A DNA stretch of 64,000 nt. It comes from Desulfovibrio legallii. Lineage in GTDB: Bacteria; Desulfobacterota; Desulfovibrionia; Desulfovibrionales; Desulfovibrionaceae. The stretch spans positions 24,295 through 88,294 of the forward strand of contig NZ_FNBX01000002.1 of assembly GCF_900102485.1 (NCBI RefSeq). Reading direction: 5' to 3'. Under the pieces are notes generated by a model. It was not told the DNA's origin and searched no databases. It saw only the letters and a program-made list of their open reading frames with translations. Made by a program: the position numbers and the translations under genes. Numbering within the stretch: the stretch's first letter is position 1; every line of letters starts with the position of its first letter. Positions 59,958 through 64,000 of this stretch are shown here, piece after piece.

Positions 59958-60070
59958 CAGAAAAGCCGCCCGCTGTGGAGGCGTAAGCGCAATTTATTTG
60001 CGCTGTTAAGCGCCGAAACGAGCGTGTCGTAAACTTTAAGAATGCATATTCTCAAAGGTGATCTGCTCTA
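59958..60070 (-). repeat. TA-flanked MITE-like repeat, copy 7 (truncated)
   Basis: The core and hairpin end of the element: CCGCCCGCTGTGGAGGCGTA, GCGCAATTTATTTGCGCTGT, then AATGCATATTCTCAAAGGTG and GATCTGCTCTA. The palindromic end is missing. The CTA end (60068-60070) reads TAG on the minus strand, next to the end of the small gene described at 60036-60218. Confidence 0.82.
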
Positions 60071-60218
60071 GTCTTTGTTGTGGGGGGGGCGCGGCCAGGG
60101 CCACAGCAGGGGGCACGGTGGCGGCCTCTGCGGGCAGAGCGTCGGCGGGGGCGGTGTCGTCAGGGGCCTTTTTTTGCGTGTCCTTCCGGGCCTCCTTCAG
60201 GGGGGCGGCCCATGCCAT
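60036..60218 (-). CDS. small hypothetical protein with C-terminus inside a repeat
   Basis: A 60-residue frame just downstream of lepA: MAWAAPLKEARKDTQKKAPD, then Pro/Ala-rich sequence, then QQRLEQITFENMHS. The last 11 residues are encoded by repeat copy 7. A run of eight C (minus strand, 60089-60082) precedes that part. With seven C, the frame would end PPHNKD at the TAG of the repeat. A GGAGGG lies rather far (12 bases) upstream. Coding status is uncertain. 59851-59957 before the repeat shows nothing. Confidence 0.3.
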   Translation of the reverse strand: MAWAAPLKEARKDTQKKAPDDTAPADALPAEAATVPPAVALAAPPPQQRLEQITFENMHS

Positions 60219-60240
60219 GCGCGTGACCGACCCTCCGCCC

Positions 60241-62046
60241 CTATTCGTCGCCCACCTTGAGGGCCGCCAGGAAGGCCTCCTGCGGCAGCTCCACATTGCC
60301 CATGCGCTTCATGCGCTTTTTGCCTTCTTTTTGTTTTTCCAGCAGCTTGCGCTTACGGGTGATGTCGCCGCCGTAGCACTTGGCGGTCACGTCCTTGCGG
60401 AAGGCCGAGACGGTTTCGCGGGCAATGATTTTCTGACCGATGGCGGCCTGAATGGCCACCTGAAAGAGCTGGCGGGGGATGCTGCGCTTGAGCTTGAGGG
60501 CCAGGGCGCGGCCGTAGGGGTAGGCGCGGTCGCGGTGAACAATGACGGCCAGGGCGTCCACGGGGTCGCCGTTGAGCAGGATGTCCAGGCGCACCAGGTC
60601 CGCGGTGCGGTAGTCCAGGGGGTGATAGTCCATGGAGGCATAGCCCTTGGTGGCGGATTTGAGCCGGTCAAAAAAGTCGTAGACAATTTCGGCAAAGGGC
60701 AGCTCGTAGGTGATGATGACGCGGTTGGCGGCCAGGTAGTGCAGGTTTTTCTGAATGCCGCGCTTTTCTTCGCAGAGCTTCATCACATTGCCCACGTATT
60801 CGTTGGGCACATGGATGTCCATGTTCACATAGGGCTCATACAGGGCGTGGATTTTGGTGGGGTCCGGCAGGCGGCTGGGGTTGTCGATTTCCAGGGTTCT
60901 GCCGTCGCTGGTTTCCACCTTGTAGATGACCGAAGGGGCTGTGGCGATGAGGCTGACCTCAAATTCCCGCTCCAGGCGCTCCTGGATGATCTCCATATGC
61001 AGCAGGCCCAGGAAGCCGCAGCGGAAGCCGAAGCCCAGGGCCTGGGAGGTCTCCGGCTCAAAGGTGAAGGCGGCGTCGTTGAGCTGCAGCTTTTCCAGCG
61101 CGGCCTTGAGGTTCTCGTAGTCTTCGGAATCGGTGGGGTAGAGCCCGCAGAAGACCATGGGCTTCACGTCTTTGAAGCCGGGCACGGGCGTTGCGGCCGG
61201 GTTTGCGGCCAGGGTAATGGTGTCGCCCACCCTGGCGTCGCCCAGGGCCTTGATGGAGCCGCACATAAAGCCCACCTCGCCCGCCTGCAGCTGGGGCACG
61301 TCCTTGGCTTCGGGCGAGAATACGCCCAGGCGCAGCACCTCGTATTCCTTGCCCGTGCTCATAAGGCGCACCACGTCGCCCACGCGCACGCGGCCGTCCA
61401 TAACCCGGAAGAGCACTACCACGCCCTGGTAGCTGTCGTACCAGGAATCGAAAATCAGGGCTTTGAGGGGGGCCTCTGGGTCTCCTTCGGGCGGGGGCAG
61501 CCGGCGGACAATGGCCTCCAGCACCTGGTCCACGCCCTGCCCGGTCTTGGCGGAAACGGCCAGGGCCTCGGAGCAGTCGAGCCCGATGCTTTCTTCAATC
61601 TCGGCCTTGACGCGCTCCACGTCCGAGCTGGGCAGGTCGATTTTGTTCAGCACGGGGATGATTTCGTGGTCGTGGTCCAGAGCCAGGTAGACGTTGGCCA
61701 GGGTCTGCGCCTCCACGCCCTGGGTGGCGTCCACCACCAGCAGCGCGCCTTCGCAGGCCGCCAGGGAGCGCGAGACCTCATAGTTGAAGTCCACATGGCC
61801 GGGCGTGTCAATGAGGTTGAGCTCATAGGTGCGGCCGTCCGCGGCAGAGTAGGGTATGCGCACGGTCTGGGCTTTGATGGTGATGCCGCGCTCCCGCTCC
61901 AGGTCCATTTTGTCCAGGTACTGCTGGCGGGCCTCGCGCTGGCTGACCACCTGGGTCAGCTCCAGGATGCGGTCGGCCAGGGTGGATTTGCCGTGGTCGA
62001 TGTGGGCGATGATGCAAAAATTACGGATATGGTCCTGTTTGGGCAT
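60241..62046 (-). CDS. lepA: elongation factor 4 (LepA)
   Basis: A 601-residue ribosomal GTPase that back-translocates or aids ribosome assembly. The G1 loop is [21 protein letters not shown]2 and G3 are [13 protein letters not shown] and [11 protein letters not shown]4 is [14 protein letters not shown]. The LepA-specific C-terminus has [40 protein letters not shown] and [23 protein letters not shown] 62046 with AGGA upstream is set by homology; a longer frame upstream is not family-like. It lies downstream of the F0 genes, separated by their terminator. Confidence 0.97.
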   Translation of the reverse strand: MPKQDHIRNFCIIAHIDHGKSTLADRILELTQVVSQREARQQYLDKMDLERERGITIKAQTVRIPYSAADGRTYELNLIDTPGHVDFNYEVSRSLAACEGALLVVDATQGVEAQTLANVYLALDHDHEIIPVLNKIDLPSSDVERVKAEIEESIGLDCSEALAVSAKTGQGVDQVLEAIVRRLPPPEGDPEAPLKALIFDSWYDSYQGVVVLFRVMDGRVRVGDVVRLMSTGKEYEVLRLGVFSPEAKDVPQLQAGEVGFMCGSIKALGDARVGDTITLAANPAATPVPGFKDVKPMVFCGLYPTDSEDYENLKAALEKLQLNDAAFTFEPETSQALGFGFRCGFLGLLHMEIIQERLEREFEVSLIATAPSVIYKVETSDGRTLEIDNPSRLPDPTKIHALYEPYVNMDIHVPNEYVGNVMKLCEEKRGIQKNLHYLAANRVIITYELPFAEIVYDFFDRLKSATKGYASMDYHPLDYRTADLVRLDILLNGDPVDALAVIVHRDRAYPYGRALALKLKRSIPRQLFQVAIQAAIGQKIIARETVSAFRKDVTAKCYGGDITRKRKLLEKQKEGKKRMKRMGNVELPQEAFLAALKVGDE

Positions 62047-62237
62047 GGCGGGTTCCTGCTGCCTTGGGGTGGCGCGCTTGCGGCCGGAGCGCTCTGGAGC
62101 AGAATTGTATAACCAAAATCGGCGCGGAAGTCCACGGATGCGGACGGGGCCGCTGCGGGGACGGCGCGGAAAAACGGGGGCCTGGGCCAAAGCCGGGGGC
62201 GCGCGCTTTCTGACCGCTCGCGTGCTGCCCGCGCCGT

Positions 62238-62276
62238 AAAAAAGGCATAACAAAGGGCGACCCCGAAGGGCCGCCC
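62238..62276 (-). terminator. terminator after the F0 genes
   Basis: GGGCGACCC (62255-62263) and GGGCCGCCC (62268-62276) pair with one mismatch around a CGAA loop. On the minus strand the stem is followed by TTTGTTATGCC and six T. It lies 25 bases after the atpE stop. Confidence 0.75.
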
Positions 62277-62300
62277 CTGAAGGCGATGCCGGGCCCGGCC

Positions 62301-62681
<381 letters not shown>

Positions 62682-62732
62682 TCAGGCCGCCAAGGCGGCG
62701 CGGCGGCCCCTTTTGCGGGGGCCGCAAGGCTC

Positions 62733-63437
62733 CTAGTGTTCGGGGGCTTCCAGAGCGCCCTTGATGTAGAACATGGTCAGCATAAAGAACACAAAGGCCT
62801 GCATGAGCTCGCCCAGCAGGAACAGCGCATAGGTGGGCAGGGTGCCCAGGATGGGCGCCATGACAAAGAAGAGAATCAGCACGATTTCCTCGCCCCGCAG
62901 GTTGCCGAAAAGACGGAGGGAGAGAGAGATGGGCCGGGAAAGGTGCGAAACGATTTCCAGCGGAAGCATGAGCGGAATGAGAAACTTGGAAGGCCCGGTA
63001 AAGTGATGGATGTAGTGGGCTTTCCAGCGGATGAGGCCCACGGCGTTGTAGAACACCAGCACAAAAAGGGCCATACATACAGTGGTGTTGAGGTTGGCCG
63101 TGGGCGAGTCAAAGCCCGGCACCAGGCCGATAAGGTTCATGGAGAGGATGTAGATGAACATGCCCACGAGCAGGCCCACATATTTGCGGCCGTTTTCGCC
63201 CATGGTATAGATGATGAATTCCTCCAGGCTGTTGACCAGAGCTTCAAAAAAGTTCTGCAGCCCGCCGGGCACCAGGGTCAGGCGGCGGCGCATGATCCAG
63301 GCCAGGGTAAAAAGAATGGCCATACAGACCCAGGAATAGAAGACGTGCTTGAATTCCACCACCTGCCCGCCGAGGGTGACGTTGTCCAGACCCACAAACG
63401 TGGAGAGCAGTACCGGATGCGGCAAACCACCTGCCAT
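62733..63437 (-). CDS. atpB: ATP synthase F0 subunit a
   Basis: A 234-residue subunit with five or six membrane helices. The essential Arg lies in [40 protein letters not shown] and [20 protein letters not shown] are typical of short delta-proteobacterial forms. It forms the ion half-channels against the c-ring. AGGAGG precedes the ATG by eight bases. It lies between atpI and atpE, a separate F0 operon away from the F1 genes, as is common in Desulfovibrionaceae. Confidence 0.95.
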   Translation of the reverse strand: MAGGLPHPVLLSTFVGLDNVTLGGQVVEFKHVFYSWVCMAILFTLAWIMRRRLTLVPGGLQNFFEALVNSLEEFIIYTMGENGRKYVGLLVGMFIYILSMNLIGLVPGFDSPTANLNTTVCMALFVLVFYNAVGLIRWKAHYIHHFTGPSKFLIPLMLPLEIVSHLSRPISLSLRLFGNLRGEEIVLILFFVMAPILGTLPTYALFLLGELMQAFVFFMLTMFYIKGALEAPEH

Positions 63438-63573
63438 GAGCCATGCCTCCTGTGCCTAGGCGCTGTGCGCCGGTTGCTGTGTGGCCCTGAGGGCCGTTCC
63501 CCAGATCAAACGAAAAATCTTTGTGCGGGAGCCGTGGGGCCGTTCCGCGAAAAAAAACTTGTCCGCGCCGCGT

Positions 63574-63993
63574 TCAGCGGGCCGGGCCCTGGGCGCGGGC
63601 GGCCAGAGCGTAGCTGATCAGGGCGCAGGCACAAGCCGCGGCCATGCCGCCCAGCAGGGCCAGGGGAGGTGCGGCCCCGTACACCAGCGCGGCATACAGA
63701 ATTGCGGCCACCACGGCCAGCCGCCCCAGCCAGCGCACGATGACGATGCGCAGAAAGGCCGTGCTGTAATCGCCCAGGCCGCGACGCAGAAAAAACCGCG
63801 CCAAGCACCAGAACGTCCAGGCCATGACGGCCAGCCCGACCCCGAACCAGAAAACCCAGGGGGTGACGGAAAAGAGCAGCCCCCCGCCCAGCAGCGCCAG
63901 CGCCGTGAGCAAAATTTCGTTGCGCAACAGGGCTCGCACGGCCGGGTGATCTATGCCGCGCCGCCATAACCAGGCGTCAATGCCGTGGAACAT
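63574..63993 (-). CDS. ATP synthase subunit I (AtpI/UncI-like)
   Basis: A 139-residue hydrophobic protein with four membrane segments (residues about 28-45, 48-70, 88-108, 112-130). The basic, aromatic pattern and its place directly before atpB fit ATP synthase protein I, an accessory factor for c-ring assembly and Mg2+ supply. The ATG at 63993 is only seven bases from the window edge, so the gene is complete but its promoter is outside. The 136-base gap to atpB shows no feature. Confidence 0.75.
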   Translation of the reverse strand: MFHGIDAWLWRRGIDHPAVRALLRNEILLTALALLGGGLLFSVTPWVFWFGVGLAVMAWTFWCLARFFLRRGLGDYSTAFLRIVIVRWLGRLAVVAAILYAALVYGAAPPLALLGGMAAACACALISYALAARAQGPAR

Positions 63994-64000
63994 CCGTTGC

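Overview
The window is about 64 kb of GC-rich bacterial chromosome with dense, short-spaced operons on both strands. Several features point to a sulfate-reducing member of the Desulfovibrionaceae: a stand-alone ATP sulfurylase (sat), an aromatic amino acid operon that starts with the archaeal-type shikimate entry enzymes (ADH synthase and 3-dehydroquinate synthase II), a CbiR-like cobamide remodelling enzyme, and small F0 genes apart from the F1 genes. The exact species cannot be fixed from the sequence alone. No phage, plasmid, CRISPR or large transposon is visible.

Layout. 0.2-0.9 kb: a small lipoprotein gene, a MITE-like repeat and the remnant of an ABC-2 permease. 0.9-6.5 kb (minus): promoter, aromatic-rich leader peptide, attenuator, then ADH synthase, DHQ synthase II, pheA, aroA, tyrA. 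6.5-10.5 kb (minus): DHH phosphoesterase, cbiR-like gene, sulfotransferase, membrane protein, HU. 10.8-12.7 kb (minus): murI and a TauE-type exporter. 13-20 kb (plus): hisHF, a 35-residue basic protein, fmdB, purB, pyrE, a three-NTF2-domain L,D-transpeptidase and a membrane coiled-coil protein. 20-25 kb (plus): M16 peptidase and sat. 25-32 kb (minus): lipoprotein, htpX, an orphan OppD-type ATPase, mlaA-C-D-F without mlaE, yebC, rlmE. 32.5-40.9 kb: sodC, thiE, DUF362, a large MscS channel, a cupin and an MCP. 41-46.3 kb: two TraT-like lipoproteins diverging from topA-xdhC. 46.5-53.3 kb: an unknown membrane protein with a C9 tract, then a complete RND efflux operon. 53.7 kb: tRNA-Ala(CGC). 54-60 kb: cstA (minus) and a TPP-riboswitch-controlled thiS-G-H-F operon. 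60-64 kb (minus): lepA and the F0 genes atpE, atpB, atpI.

How the parts work together. The aromatic operon carries the first two steps of the route to dehydroquinate plus the final steps to Phe and Tyr, and its leader has a Phe/Trp/Tyr control-codon run with a classical terminator/antiterminator pair. Thiamine synthesis is split between the riboswitch-controlled thiazole genes and thiE 23 kb away. Envelope functions (Mla lipid transport, L,D-transpeptidase, RND efflux, HtpX, TraT-like proteins, MscS) are over-represented.

The most unusual signal is a family of about 145 bp repeats, bounded by TAG and CTA, present seven times. In five copies the terminal TAG is exactly the stop codon of the upstream gene, in both orientations, and two copies lie inside the thi operon. 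A second family consists of long G/C-rich hairpins whose arms differ between copies but stay perfectly complementary. Promoter calls are pattern matches to sigma-70 boxes and are predictions.
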